NCBI GenBank assembly: GCA_030998225.1
Contig: JAPYXD010000045.1
Coordinates: forward strand, 620,001-684,000
Origin: Diplolepis rosae
Lineage: Eukaryota; Arthropoda; Insecta; Hymenoptera; Diplolepididae
Direction of reading: 5' to 3'
DNA length: 64,000 nt
Numbering within the stretch: position 1 is the first letter of the stretch; each line of letters starts with the position of its first letter. Both the position numbers and the translations under genes were made by a program. Shown here piece by piece: positions 34,179 through 44,695 of the stretch. The notes under the pieces were generated by a model, which had not been told where the DNA came from, did not search any database, and worked only from the letters and a program-made list of their open reading frames with translations.

Positions 34179-35220
34179 ATGAAAATAAAGGAGAAAGACG
34201 TCCTTCAGCTCCTGAAGGAGCAAAGTGCTAAAATGGAGAAGTTGGCCAGGGCTCTCAGTGTCATCCAGCAGAGTATGCTGAGAAATAACCCTGGCCATGT
34301 AAAGGACAGTGTAAACGAGGCCTCAGAGGTGTTGAGCGGAATGCTCAACACCCATAAATGCCTTCTTGAAAGCGGGGTGGAAATCCAGAAGAAGCTGGAA
34401 TCCCACGCCGCCTCAAAAAAGATGGGTATCTTCCGGAGACTACGTTCTGCGTCCCTGGCAGATACCCCCAAAAAGCTGACAAAGGGGGATCCTACGCTGC
34501 GGTCACCAGTGGCCAGACCCCACAAAAGGATGGGGAATGGCAGCTGGTGCAAAAGAAAAAAAAGAAAAAAAAAGAGAAAAAGAAGAAAGAGGTGATGCTA
34601 TCAGGGTGTCGGCGAAGGACGGCGAGTCCTACGCCGAGATCCTGAAAGCCATGAAGGCGAAGGTTAACCCCCGAAATTCGGGAGCGGAGGTCCTGTCCAT
34701 CCGAAGAACCAGGAGGGAGGAGATCCTTCTGGTCCTGAAGAAGGGTGGCGACGTTTCAGCCTTCGAGAAGGCGCTCGATCAGGCGGTCGGAGAGAAGGCC
34801 AACGTTAAGTCTTTGGTCTCGAAGAGGACCCTCGAAGTTAGGGACCTCGACGAGACCGTCACAAGGGAAGAGGTTGTTGCCGCGCTGTGCATCACGCTGG
34901 GCAAGCCAGACCTCGGGGACCAGTGCAGGCTGTACAAGCGCTTTGGCGGTGTGCAGACTGCGGTGGTCCGTTTAACCGAGGCGGAAGCTCGGAGCTTGCT
35001 CGGGCTCGGTAAGCTAAGGGTGGGGTGGGTAAACTGCCGCATCCGAGAGCATGTCGAGGTTGCCCGGTGCTTCAGGTGCCAGGGATACGGCCATGTGTCG
35101 CGTGGCTACTCGCTTCCAGGCAGGAAGGATGCCTACTGGAGGTGTGGGTGCGCGTCACACGTGGCCAAGGAGTGCAAGGCTCCCCCTCGGTGCCTGATTT
35201 GTACTGATAGGGGCGAAAAA
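34179..35220 (+). pseudogene. R1-clade LINE ORF1 (gag-like, CCHC knuckles), frameshifted
   Basis: ORF1 proteins of R1-clade non-LTR retrotransposons bind the element RNA. The N-terminal part (from MKIKEKDVLQLLKEQ) is helical and reads to about 34486. The frame then shifts in a G-run, and again in the A-rich run at about 34552-34580, before the main frame reads on to the zinc knuckles. The central domain (TLEVRDLDETVTREEVVAAL...) is typical. Knuckle 1 is CFRCQGYGHVSRGY and knuckle 2 YWRCGCASHVAKEC: each has one Cys replaced by Tyr. Knuckle 3 starts CLIC and is cut off near 35205 by the deletion that joins ORF1 to the RT domain. Confidence 0.85.
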
Positions 35221-36844
35221 GATGTTGGTCCTGCTGAGGAAGGGCAACAAACCTCTAGGGGATGCCTCATCGTATAGACCAATATGTTTATTGGATACGA
35301 TGGGGAAACTTCTGGAGGAAATGATCCTACAAAGACTACAGGGTCACATGGTCGGCGAGAACGGTCTCTCGGAAAACCAGTTCGGTTTTCGGAAAGGCAG
35401 GTCCACAGTTGACGCCATCCAGGCAGTAGTGGACATCGCCACTAAAGCAAGAAGAGGAACCGGTAAGCGTAAGGGATTCTGCGCGTTGATCAGCATTGAC
35501 ATACGCAATGCGTTCAATACCGCGAGATGGAACATCTGCATCAAGGCGATGGTGCGGAAAAAGGTTCCAGACTACCTGTTGTGAATGATAGATGACTATC
35601 TGAGCGACAGGTGGGTGATATACGAGGGCGATAAATGGTCTTTCAAGGAAGAGATGACATGTGGCGCCCCTCAAGGGTCGCGGGTAGGTCCACTCGTTTG
35701 GAACGTCATGTACGACGATTTCCTGCGCATGGACCTGCATGCTGGAACGAGCATCATCGGCTTCGCGGATGACGCACTTGTCGTGTGCGCCGCTGACGAC
35801 GTCAAAATCCTGGAGCTGAGGATCAATGATAGTCTGTGGCGGGCAAAGCGTTGGTTAGATAGCAGATGCCTGAAAATGGCCCCTGAAAAGACCGAGGCTT
35901 TGCTGGTCACAGACAGGAGAACCTTCAAATACCCGAGGATCGTTCTCGGGGAACATGAAATCAAGTGGAAAAAGAGCATTAAGTACCTGGGTGTGCAGTT
36001 GGATCGAAGGCTTAGCTTCGGCGAACACCTGCAGATCGCGACTGCCAAAGCCATCCAATGTGGGACCGCCCTGACTCGGCTCATGCCCAACATTGGTGGT
36101 CCTAGGGAAGCTAAGAGAAGGCTGGTGGCGAGCGTGGTGAATTCGAAGCTGCTCTATGCAGCTCCGATCTGGACAAGTGCCCTTAACAACCATGCTATCC
36201 TGAAGAAGCTGTTCTCGGCACAGAGAATTGTCTCAGCATACCGAACTGTGTCGACGAGCGCTGTGCTGGTCCTGGCGAGAGTCCCGCCAATAGATTTATT
36301 GGCGGAGGAAAGGCAGGAGACCTTTCAGCTTCGCAAGGAGCTTACCTGCGCCGACCTGCAGGAAATCGCTCGCGCGAAGGAGGCCATCCGCAAGGATGGA
36401 AGGCGCAGACTCGTCGAGAAATGGCAGACGAGATGGCATGGTGACCAAACCGGGAGATGGACACACCATCTGATCCCGGAGCTAGCCACCTGGCTGGATA
36501 GAAAGCACGGTCAAGTCGGCTTTTACCTGGCGCAAGCGCTTTCGGGCCATGGTTGCTTTAATGCGTACCTGAAGCGCTTCAAGAAAAGAGACGATGAGTC
36601 GTGCCGCTACTGCGGTTCCCTTGTGGAAAATGCAGAGCACACACTCTTTGTCTGCGCCAGGTGGGGCGCGGAAATGGAGGCTTTCGGTCGGGCAGTGGGC
36701 GCACAACTCACTCCTGACACGATGGTCTCTCTCATGCTCCAGTCTGAACAGATATGGATGCTTATCGAGTCATTCGTCACCCTGGTGATAAAGACGAGGG
36801 AGCTCGATGGGCGTGCAGAGCGCGGCAACAATGGGGGCCAGTAG
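35210..36844 (+). pseudogene. R1-clade LINE reverse transcriptase (endonuclease lost, one stop)
   Basis: The frame picks up in the RT domain with SSYRPICLLDTMGKLLE, then NQFGFRKGRSTVDAI, motif A (ISIDIRNAFN), motif B (GAPQGSRVGPLVWN), the catalytic FADD box and KYLGVQLDRRLSF. The C terminus carries the CRYC...H...C finger (C-x2-C-x8-H-x4-C, near 36601-36654) of R1-type ORF2. A TGA at 35582-35584 replaces one codon between YLL and MIDDYL. The apurinic endonuclease domain and the start of RT are missing: about 1.5-2 kb was lost between the ORF1 knuckles and RT. Both halves share G+C-rich codon use unlike their surroundings. Confidence 0.92.
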
Positions 36845-37234
36845 AAATCGCATCGGGGCTTACACCCGCGGTCCTGCGTCTTGGGCGGACTTGGCTGTTC
36901 GCGTCGACTGGGGGAGGAATCTTCTTATTCCTTTCCTGGCTGGCGCGGTCAGCCGGCCTGCCTGCCTGACGGACGTGTTTCCGCGGATGGGAGTCCCGGG
37001 CGAACGGACGACGGAAGAGTCGTACGCGACTTTAAGCTGGAACCAACTGCCCGCGAAGTTTAAAGCAAAAAGGCGGTTCCGCGGGCGGTGTATTGGTTCG
37101 TGAGAGGGGGTTTTTTGGTTTTAACAGGTATGCCTAGACCCGTCCTAGGAGAGTCCTGTACAACGTCTATAAAATATTTCGCCCTTTTTCCTTCTCACCA
37201 AAAAAAAAAAAATAAAAAACAAAAAACAAAAAAT
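36845..37234 (+). mobile_element. R1-clade LINE 3' UTR and A-rich tail
   Basis: G+C-rich sequence continues for ~340 bp past the ORF2 stop and ends in an (A)n-rich tail at 37198-37234, the hallmark of target-primed reverse transcription. A+T-rich DNA resumes directly after. Confidence 0.8.
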
Positions 37235-37369
37235 TTGTGAAACAAATGTATTCATTTTTAAAGTTTATTAATGATACAATTATTAACCATCAGTTTGGCA
37301 ATGTGTATTTTTTTTAACAAAAATTCAAATTAATATTCTTGATGTACAATATTTTTTTCCACACAAAAG

Positions 37370-38167
37370 TTTTAATAACTCGAAGTACACCACACCACAT
37401 TGGTCCCGCCAAACACAGAGCATTGTCTTACGGCCAAAGCTATTTGGCCTTGGAGTCGATGGGCCGACCTCACCAGGTGAAAGTCATAATTTTTTCCGCT
37501 TCGGGTTCTCGAAATAAATCCATTTTTCGTCCCCCGTGACAATTCGATGCAGAAAAGATTTCCTTTCGAACCGTTGAAGCAGCATTTCACAAATCGTTTT
37601 TCGATTTTCCATTAGTCTATCGTTCAGTTGGTGTGATACCCATTTTCCATACTTTTGGATTTTGCCCATGGCTTTTAAACGTTGGTAAATTGCTCCTCGG
37701 GTCACATTTAGTGTTTGTGCCAGTTGTTGTTGCGATTGGGTTGGGTCTTCATCCAATAACGCCTGCAATTCCTCGTCTTCGAACTTTTTCGCTGCACCAG
37801 GATGTTCATTGTCTGTTAAATCGAAATCTCCACTTTTAAATTGACGAAACCATGTCTCACATGTTCTAATCACTGGAGCATGCTCACCATAAGTTTCTAC
37901 CAGCAATCGATGAGCTTCAACTGCTTTTTTCATTTGATGAAATAAGAAAAGCAACGAATGCCGCAAATGCGATTTACTTGGAACGAACTCGACATATTCA
38001 CTGAGGTAAACAACTATGATGCTATTATTTTGGCAGAATGTAATTGTGTATTTTTGAAGGTTATTTTCCATAGAAAAATATGAGATAGATGCCAAATCAT
38101 AGAAATGCATACATATCTCTAGCGACATCTATGGGTAAAACCGGCAAATTTCAACTAACACCTCTGG
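37370..38167 (-). pseudogene. mariner-family transposase, 3'-truncated
   Basis: On the minus strand the protein runs from FVPSKSHLRHSLLFLFH through the helix-turn-helix region (AVEAHRLLVETYGEHAP..., TWFRQFKSGDFDLTD, QLAQTLNVTRGAIYQRLKA) to the first catalytic Asp in VTGDEKWIYFENP. A TGA then replaces the Trp expected after KRKK, but the same frame continues LSPGEVGPSTPRPN...KTMLCVW and a disturbed VVYFELLK before homology ends near 37370. The HDN and last Asp blocks are missing. The 5' end shows a mariner-like terminus, 'cagaggtgttagttgaaatt' on the minus strand, next to TA at 38168. Start choice is uncertain because the frame is open upstream of FVPSK to an ATG at 38128. Confidence 0.88.
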
Positions 38168-38714
38168 TAAACGATTTTATTCTTTGAACAAAATTTTTAT
38201 TACATAATTTTTTATTCAACGAAGTAAATCCTCGCCGCATATTAATCATTATTTTAATATGTTGTGGTTCTTTTAAAATAAATGGAATTAAATTAGTTAA
38301 AAATGAAAACAATTATAAAATAATTAAATAATCAAAATAAAATTCATTTAAAAGATTTGTATTCCTTATTTTACCATTGAATTTTTATAACCAAAGTTTT
38401 CTCAAAAAAGTTCACCGCGCCGTGATTTTCGGTTTTGGCTAAAATCTAAGCTGGCTCGCGCTCCCTCGCTAGCAAGCTTTGCTGAGGCTCGGTTTTCAAT
38501 TTCGCTCGAGATTTCGGTGCTTCCGTCCTTCCCCGCGACCCGGGACTCGAGAAACACGCGTCGCCATGGAAACGGCTGAAAGTTGTGAAGAGGGCAGCTC
38601 CTCGATACCCAAGAAAGAGTGATGTTCTATATATATCGTTCTCCCACTCCGAGGCCACTTGCCGCATCTAGGTTTATAATATCTTTGCCTTTCCTCGATA
38701 TATACAGACATTTT
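38168..38714. other. A+T-rich DNA then G+C-richer segment, possible promoter
   Basis: 38168-38400 is A+T-rich with nothing recognised. 38410-38700 is G+C-richer, has short frames on the minus strand without domains, and holds TATATATA at about 38629-38636 on the plus strand. It abuts the gypsy pol fragment and could be LTR or leader sequence, but no paired copy was found. Confidence 0.25.
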
Positions 38715-39284
38715 TTACCACATCTCTGCATTTGAATGCATTACTCCTTTTTTGTAAACATTGTCATAATCATATTCACTAGGGCGGAGTCGCCATCGAA
38801 GCAATTTGGAACCAGGATTTTTTACATTCTGTAACCAAATAAGTGATCTGTGATCAGTCTCAAGTTTAAAATGTCTTCCGTAAAGGTAAGGTCGAAGAGT
38901 TTCTACACAAAACAAAATAGCAAGTAATTCTTTTTCTATTGTTGAGTAGTTAATTTCATTGTCAGTCAAAGTTCTGGAAGCATATGCAATAGGAAGATCT
39001 CCTTTCGAGTCTAATGATTTTGGACTGAGTACGCCCCTATACCGCAATTTGAAACGTCAGTATAAACTGTAAAAGGTCTTTTAAAATCTGGATATTGTAA
39101 AAGTGGAAATAAACACATAATCATTTTTCAATTCATCGAAAGCTTCTTGTTGTTTAGATGTCCATGCAAATTCTACTCCCTTTTTCAATAAATGAGATAA
39201 AGGTTTTGCTATAATAGAAAATTTAGGAATAAATCGTCTGAAGTATCCTGCAAGACCTAAAAATTGTTTAATGTTTTTAGAATT
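38715..39284 (-). pseudogene. Ty3/gypsy pol: RT end and RNase H fragment
   Basis: From 39284 down, the minus strand reads IKQFLGLAGYFRRFIPKFS, LLKKGVEFAWTSKQQEAF and YPDFKRPFTVYTDVS, then after a frameshift near 39040 the RNase H stretch LPIAYASRTLTDNEINYSTI, KELLAILFCVETLRPYLYG and FKLETDHRSLIWLQN. These are the RT connection and RNase H domains of Ty3/gypsy pol. It breaks off at 38715 after VYKKGVMHSNA. The upstream edge at 39285 abuts a CACTGAGAAAA end. The element's protease/RT start lies at 40335-40815 in the same orientation. Confidence 0.88.
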
Positions 39285-39286
39285 TC

Positions 39287-40334
39287 GACACTGAGAAAAA
39301 AAAACATGACTCAGTAGCGTCCGGACAGGAGTGGTTCATGTCCGAAGACGAAAATTGAAAATAGACATCACTGGGTCCTCGCTAGACATGAACCACTCAT
39401 GTCCAGAGCGTACACACTAATGTCTTAGACATTAATAACGCGCACAGGACGCAGTGCTGTCTAGACAGTAGACAGTCATGTCCAGCACCGGAACGACAAT
39501 GCGCTAAACATGTGCTTGAATGTGGAAAGTTTCGTTGATTGCGTCTATTGATGATTAGCAGCAAAAATTTTCAAATATAAAGTGAAAAAGTACACTAAAT
39601 TTAGTGCCACGTATTTTTAATGATTATTGAGTTTCGAGAGCAGAATTCCAATCATGGAATATTTATTATTATGGTATATAATGTTGTATATATTTAAATA
39701 GGCATATGTATTTATTTCTTAACTATAATTTTATTGAATATAAATTTATTATAAATTTATCAAATATAGATTATAGAATTCAACAAGTAAACGTACCTTG
39801 GGGTAGTGTAAAAATTATCTCACGTTCTGAACGTGAATTATTAATAATAGTCACATATAATAACTATTTTTAGTATAAATTAATTCGCGTTTCATAATTC
39901 AACCCTTATCTACCTTATGTACACTACTCCAAGGTACGTTTACTTGTTGAATTCTGTAATCTATATTTGATAAATTTATGATAAATTTATATTTAATTAT
40001 AGTTAAGCAATAAATACATATGCCTATTTAAATATATACAACATTATGTACCATAATAATAAATATTACCGAGTTATATTTCAGTATTATTCAATAAATT
40101 TCCTTTCATTAGTTTAATTCTGTATACTATCAATACTAATACCGGTAAAAAAGCATGGGTTTCATATTGTTTCTTTAATATTTACACTTTTCCCTTTTTA
40201 CTATATTTGAATTTACCGCAACATTCTTTGTAATCAACCTAAGTAAATATGGCGGCTCAGCCTTCAATTGGGCACACGACTTTGCGGACTTTCCCATTGG
40301 CATTGTGCATCCAGTGTATTATAGAGATCAGTGG
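39287..40334. mobile_element. Inserted sequence splitting the gypsy pol; repeat family C copy C1
   Basis: This block lies between two gypsy pol fragments. It begins with CACTGAGAAAAA (a MITE-like end without its partner), then a segment rich in 'catgtcc' motifs in both orientations (39300-39500), then a large inverted repeat: 39661-39810 pairs with 39920-40065. The last part (40240-40334, 'atggcggctcagccttcaat', 'ccagtgtattatagagatca') recurs at 60968-61060 and 61513-61595. The central part of gypsy RT is missing, so the event was an insertion with deletion or several insertions. Confidence 0.55.
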
Positions 40335-40815
40335 TTTTCTCGTTAAGTTGTCGATAATCTATAACCATACGCCGAAGTTTATTTCCTTTTTCGTCAGGCT
40401 TTTAAGGAACAATCCATACAGGCAAATTAAATGGTGAATCTGAGTCTTTAATAAAATTAGATTCTAGCAATTTATCAGTCTGTTTAAATATTTCTTCGTT
40501 GTGTATTTTTTTTCGATTTGCAAGGTTACCTTCTTTTTTCTTTCCTCCTTTTTTGTTTGTTTACTCAAGGTTTTTTTCTAGTGGTGATTTTGGTCCAAAT
40601 TTGGTTGTGTTTCTTGTGTTTTGAGGATTCGATTATTTTCGAATTCTTGAAATTTTTAATTCCAATTTTCACGTTCGTGCAGGTAAATAAATGATTTTTG
40701 GTTGATTACAATCTATAGGCTGCAATTTTAAAGTAATTCTCTTATCTGAAATTGACATGGTTGCAAAATTCGTTCTCAAAAAATTCATACCGAGTATTCC
40801 ACAAGATGAAACAGA
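40335..40815 (-). pseudogene. Ty3/gypsy pol: protease end and RT start
   Basis: The minus strand from about 40815 reads CGILGMNFLRTNFATMSIS, the block after the active site of a retroelement aspartic protease. After a degraded linker it reads IFKQTDKLLESNFIKDSDSP, FNLPVWIVP, a TAA, KPDEKG and MVIDYRQLNEK, the opening of a Ty3/gypsy reverse transcriptase. Homology stops at 40335. The linker (about 40545-40665) is repeated on the plus strand at 57713-57835. Confidence 0.8.
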
Positions 40816-41039
40816 ATGGTTTCAAGACAATTTTGTGCTTTAAGTAAAACTTACACTGCTGTGCAAAAGTCGCCGGGCACTTGTTTTTAAGCATTCACAT
40901 AAAAGCTTCTAATTTATAAAATACCTACTCAATGCCCAATAGGCACACGATATTAGAAACGTTTATGTAACATTCTACAAACGTTTTAGGAACATCCCAA
41001 TGTCCAAATTCCAATATCGTGTGCCCATTGGGTAACAAC

Positions 41040-41711
41040 GGATTTTTTTCCTAAAATAACATGGAAGGTAACAAAATTTTGACATATCCACAACGTCATC
41101 AACGAAGCTTAGACATATAGTAAACAAACCGTTTTGACACATTAGTGATTTTGTTTTGGCGTCATATACTTTTGGTTATGTGAAAATGTCTGATTTTGTC
41201 GCTTCAAAGACGGTGATTTTGGTGTTGACGACCGTTCGCGTGAAGGAAGGCCCAAAACCTTCAAAGACGCTAATGTTATTTATTATGAGCCGTTGAAACC
41301 AAACGAAACCATTACTGGGGAACGGTATCGAACGCAATTGATTAGTTTGAGCCGAGCATGCCGCGAAAAACGGCCACAATACGAGCAGGGGCACGAAAAA
41401 GTGATTCTACAGCATGAAAACGTTCGGCCATATGTTTCTACAAGCAATTGATGAGCTCCAGCTGCAGATTTCTTCAAATTGAAGAAGTAAATCAAAAGTT
41501 CCCGCAAATGACGCTTATCCGGCTCAAAACTCGACATTTTCGCATACAAAAGAATATATTATACTAAATAAAAATTCACTAATATTTCAAGGTTATGCTG
41601 TAGACATATGTCCAAGCTTACGACAGTGACGTTTTACATCTGTCAATTTCAACCAAAACTTTCTTGTGACGCCAACTTTTGTCAAACAGCGGAAACTTAT
41701 TTGTACACCTG
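41040..41711. pseudogene. Rearranged mariner transposase (inverted halves)
   Basis: Two pieces of one mariner protein lie head to head. On the minus strand 41549-41437 reads MSSFEPDKRHLRELLIYFFN and LLVETYG, the N-terminal helix-turn-helix. On the plus strand about 41190-41432 reads FKDGDFGVDDRSREGRPKTF, then jumps by internal deletion to VIYYEPLKPNETITGERYRT and KVILQHENVRP. The second catalytic Asp, normally in HDN, is Glu here. A mariner-like terminus is seen near 41690-41711 ('caggtgtacaaataagtttc' on the minus strand). An inversion plus deletion inside the element explains the layout. Confidence 0.75.
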
Positions 41712-42805
41712 ATAGATCAAAAACGTACTGCAACCTCCTCGTGGTGGATTCCGGAAACTAGTTTTTATAGGCTAACTGCAGGCGATTATGATTAAAATAT
41801 TTAATGCAATATCAAAATCAGTAGATACAATTTATATCGATTTGTGATGTTCTAGGCCTTGAGACAATGTTACGCGCTATGCGTTATATAAGCACAGCAC
41901 CCCGCGATAAATTTTATTTTTTAAGCCATGAAGTACCCCTATGAAAAATCTAGATAAAATATATATTGTGATAGACAATATAAGCATTTTTGTCAAAAAA
42001 AAAATCAGAGGTATATCTCTAAAACATAACCTCAAGAAAATGTTTTGAAGATTTAAAAACATCCTTTTTAACCTCTATTTTTTATTTTAAAAAATTCAAA
42101 TTTTTTCTCTATGTAATCTTATGAGTGACAACAACACATACTTTGATCATAAAAATCGGTTCAGTCGTTTTCGAGGAAAATGACTCTTTATTTTACTTTC
42201 CCCCTCCATAACTCCCCCAAAAATGAAATTTTAAGGTTATCTTTTGGAGAAATGTTATGCCACATGGGTGCCCATCTATGGTGGTAATATCAACTTTATA
42301 CGTCCAGATATTTGGTTTTGCTTCATTTGAGACTATGGAAACCTAATGCATGTATTAGGTCACACTATTTACTATGCATAAATATATACTATTTATCTAC
42401 AAAATTAACTTAGAAAGATGGAAAAATGGTAACAATGCGACAATTGATTTTTTCACCTTACAATGTTTTGAATTTGTAGATTCAGTGACTTCATTGACAT
42501 GTTGTAGATTCTAAGGAGTATTATTATCCTGTATTTATTTTAATATAATACTTACTTACAAGATATACTAATCATTACATATTTTACAATCATTACAAAG
42601 AAATTAAATGTGATTTGGCTCTACACTATCTTCTTCTTTTTGAGGCGATGCAAAATAAAGTTTATATGTTAAACCCCAGGTGACGCATGCATGCTTTGTG
42701 TGCCTCTATCAGATGACTACAATTTTCTTCACCCTTTTCGATGATGCTGAAAAAATAATATAGACAAAAAATGATTCTCTATTATTACAAGTGAAATATT
42801 AATAT
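41712..42805. other. A+T-rich intergenic DNA
   Basis: Nothing recognised; the minus frame 41877-42062 is hydrophobic low-complexity without a domain. Confidence 0.3.
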
Positions 42806-44660
42806 TCAAATATTGTTGATGTTCTTAGTTGGCTTTAGGATCCAGAAAAAATGTAACTTAAAGTTTCATGTTTTCAAACGTTTCGACTCAGATTAGAGTC
42901 CTCATCAGTGACAATTTGTTTCTATAAAAAATACAAAGGAAGAAACTTAAAAATTGCCCGTGTGACGGATAAACATTGTGGTAAAAAATGATATAAAGGA
43001 ATTACAAGTGTGAAAATATAAAATTTGTCTAAATAACTAAACTTGCAAAAAGGTAAAACTGTACAAATATTATTTTCCGTAAAAATGGTAAGGGGGGGGG
43101 GGCCTAAAAAATAGCACATGTGATGGATAAACATTGTGGTAAAACGATATAAATGAATTGTACATGTGAAAACTATAAATTTGGTCTAAACTAAATTTAC
43201 AAAAATAAAAAGTAAAGACCGTACAAAAAAATTTTTTCTATAAAAATACAAAGGAAGAAACTTAAAAATTTGCACGTGTGACCGATAAACATTCTGTTAA
43301 AAAGTGATATAAAAGAATTGCAAGTGTGAAACTATAAAATTTGTCTAAATAACTAAATTTGCAAAAAGGTAAAACTGTACAAATATATTTTTCCGTAAAA
43401 ATGCTAAGGGGGGGAACTTAAAAAATAGCACGTGTGACGGATAAACATTGTGGTAAAACGATATAAATGAATTTTACATGTGAAAACTATAAATTTGGTC
43501 TAAACTAAATTTACAAAAATTAAAAGTAAAGACTGTACAACAAATTTTTTCTATAAAAATACAAAGGAAGAACCTTTAAAATTTGCACGTGTGACCGATA
43601 AACATTCTGTTAAAAAGTGATATAAAAGAATTGCAAGTGTGAAACTATAAAATTTGTCTAAATAACTAAATTTGCAAAAAGGTAAAACTGTACAAATATA
43701 TTTTTCCGTAAAAATGCTAAGGGGGGGAACTTAAAAAATGGCACGTGTGACGGATAAATATTGTGGTCAGAACGGTATAAATGAATTGTACGTGTGAAAA
43801 CTATAAATTTGGTCTAAACTAAATTTAAAAAAATAAAAAGTAAAGACTGTACAACAAATTTTTTCTATAAAAATACAAAGGAAGAAACTTAAAAAATAGC
43901 ACGTGTGATGGATAAACATTGTGGTAAGGACGATATAAATGAATTTTATATGTGAAAACTATAAATTTGGTCTAAACTAAATTTACAAGAAAATAAAAAC
44001 CGTACAGAAAAATTTTTTCTATAGAAATACAAAGGGAAGAAACTTAAAAATTTTTTGCACGTGTGATCGACAAACATTGTGGTAAAGTGATATGAAAGAA
44101 TTGTACGTGTGAAACTATAAAACTGGTCTAAATAACTAAATTTACAAAAAATAAAACTGTACCAAAAAATTGTTCTATAATACCAAGAGAAGAAACTTAA
44201 AAAACTGCACGTGTTACGTATAAACATTGTGGTAAAACGATATAAATTAATTTCATATGCCAAACTATAAATTTGGTCTAAACTAAATTTACAAAAAATA
44301 AAAACTGTGCAAAAATTATTATTATTTTTTGTTTTGCCTATAAAAATACAAAAGAAGAAACTTAAAAAATTTTGCACGTGTGACCGATAAACATTCTGTT
44401 AAAAAGTGATATAAAAGAATTGCAAGTGTGAAACTATAAAATTTGTCTAAATAACTAAATTTACAAAAAGGTAAAACTGTACAAATATTATTTTCCGTAA
44501 AAATGGTAGGGGGGTGGGGGGGCTTAAAAAATAGCACGTGTGATCGACAAACATTGTGGTAAAATGATATGAAAGAATTGTACCTGTGAAACTATAAAAC
44601 TGGTCTAAATATATAAATTTACAAAAAATAAACACTGTACAAAAAATTATTCTATAAATT
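42806..44660 (-). repeat. Tandem array of ~157-bp units with PLE-type end
   Basis: About eleven units of 155-165 bp follow one another. Recognisable anchors ('gtgacggataaacattgtgg' or close variants) occur near 42959, 43118, 43275, 43430, 43588, 43742, 43900, 44058, 44211, 44376 and 44538. Two alternating unit types are visible, one with 'attctgttaaaaagtgatat' and one with 'attgtggtaaaacgatataa'. On the minus strand the array leads into a hammerhead-type core (42880-42908) and then a tail ('ctaaagccaactaagaacat') ending near 42806. The F-rich peptides on the minus strand are by-products. The same unit and tail are found around the PLE at 48-54 kb. Confidence 0.9.
42880..42908 (-). ncRNA. Hammerhead-type ribozyme core (candidate, best copy)
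   Basis: On the minus strand: CTGATGAG, stem II GACTC with loop TAATCT and partner GAGTC, then GAAAC. Both invariant hammerhead boxes are intact and the 5-bp stem II is perfect. Stem III would start ACGTTT...AAAC, with a tight loop and one mismatch. The nucleotide at the expected cleavage site is not clearly UH, so catalytic activity is uncertain. Position at the end of the tandem array, just before the PLE tail, fits hammerheads described in Penelope-like terminal repeats. Confidence 0.6.
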
Positions 44661-44695
44661 ATCTTCTGTACATATAATTGGTAATAAAGATATTA

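Noticed and set aside
33170..36193. Long minus-strand frames (33170-33529, 33441-33749, 35336-35740, 35671-36093, 35855-36193)
   Set aside because: They are antisense to the R1-type ORFs or lie in its G+C-rich UTR, where stop codons are scarce; none shows a domain.
43946..44635. Series of Phe/Tyr-rich 60-140-codon minus frames in the arrays, possible membrane proteins
   Set aside because: They recur with the 157-bp period and come from the A+T-rich unit read in one phase; the hydrophobicity is a by-product of T-rich codons.
42913..44660. Regularly spaced repeats that could be read as a CRISPR array
   Set aside because: The whole ~157-bp unit is conserved with no unique spacers, the repeats are far longer than CRISPR repeats, no cas genes exist, and the context is eukaryotic.
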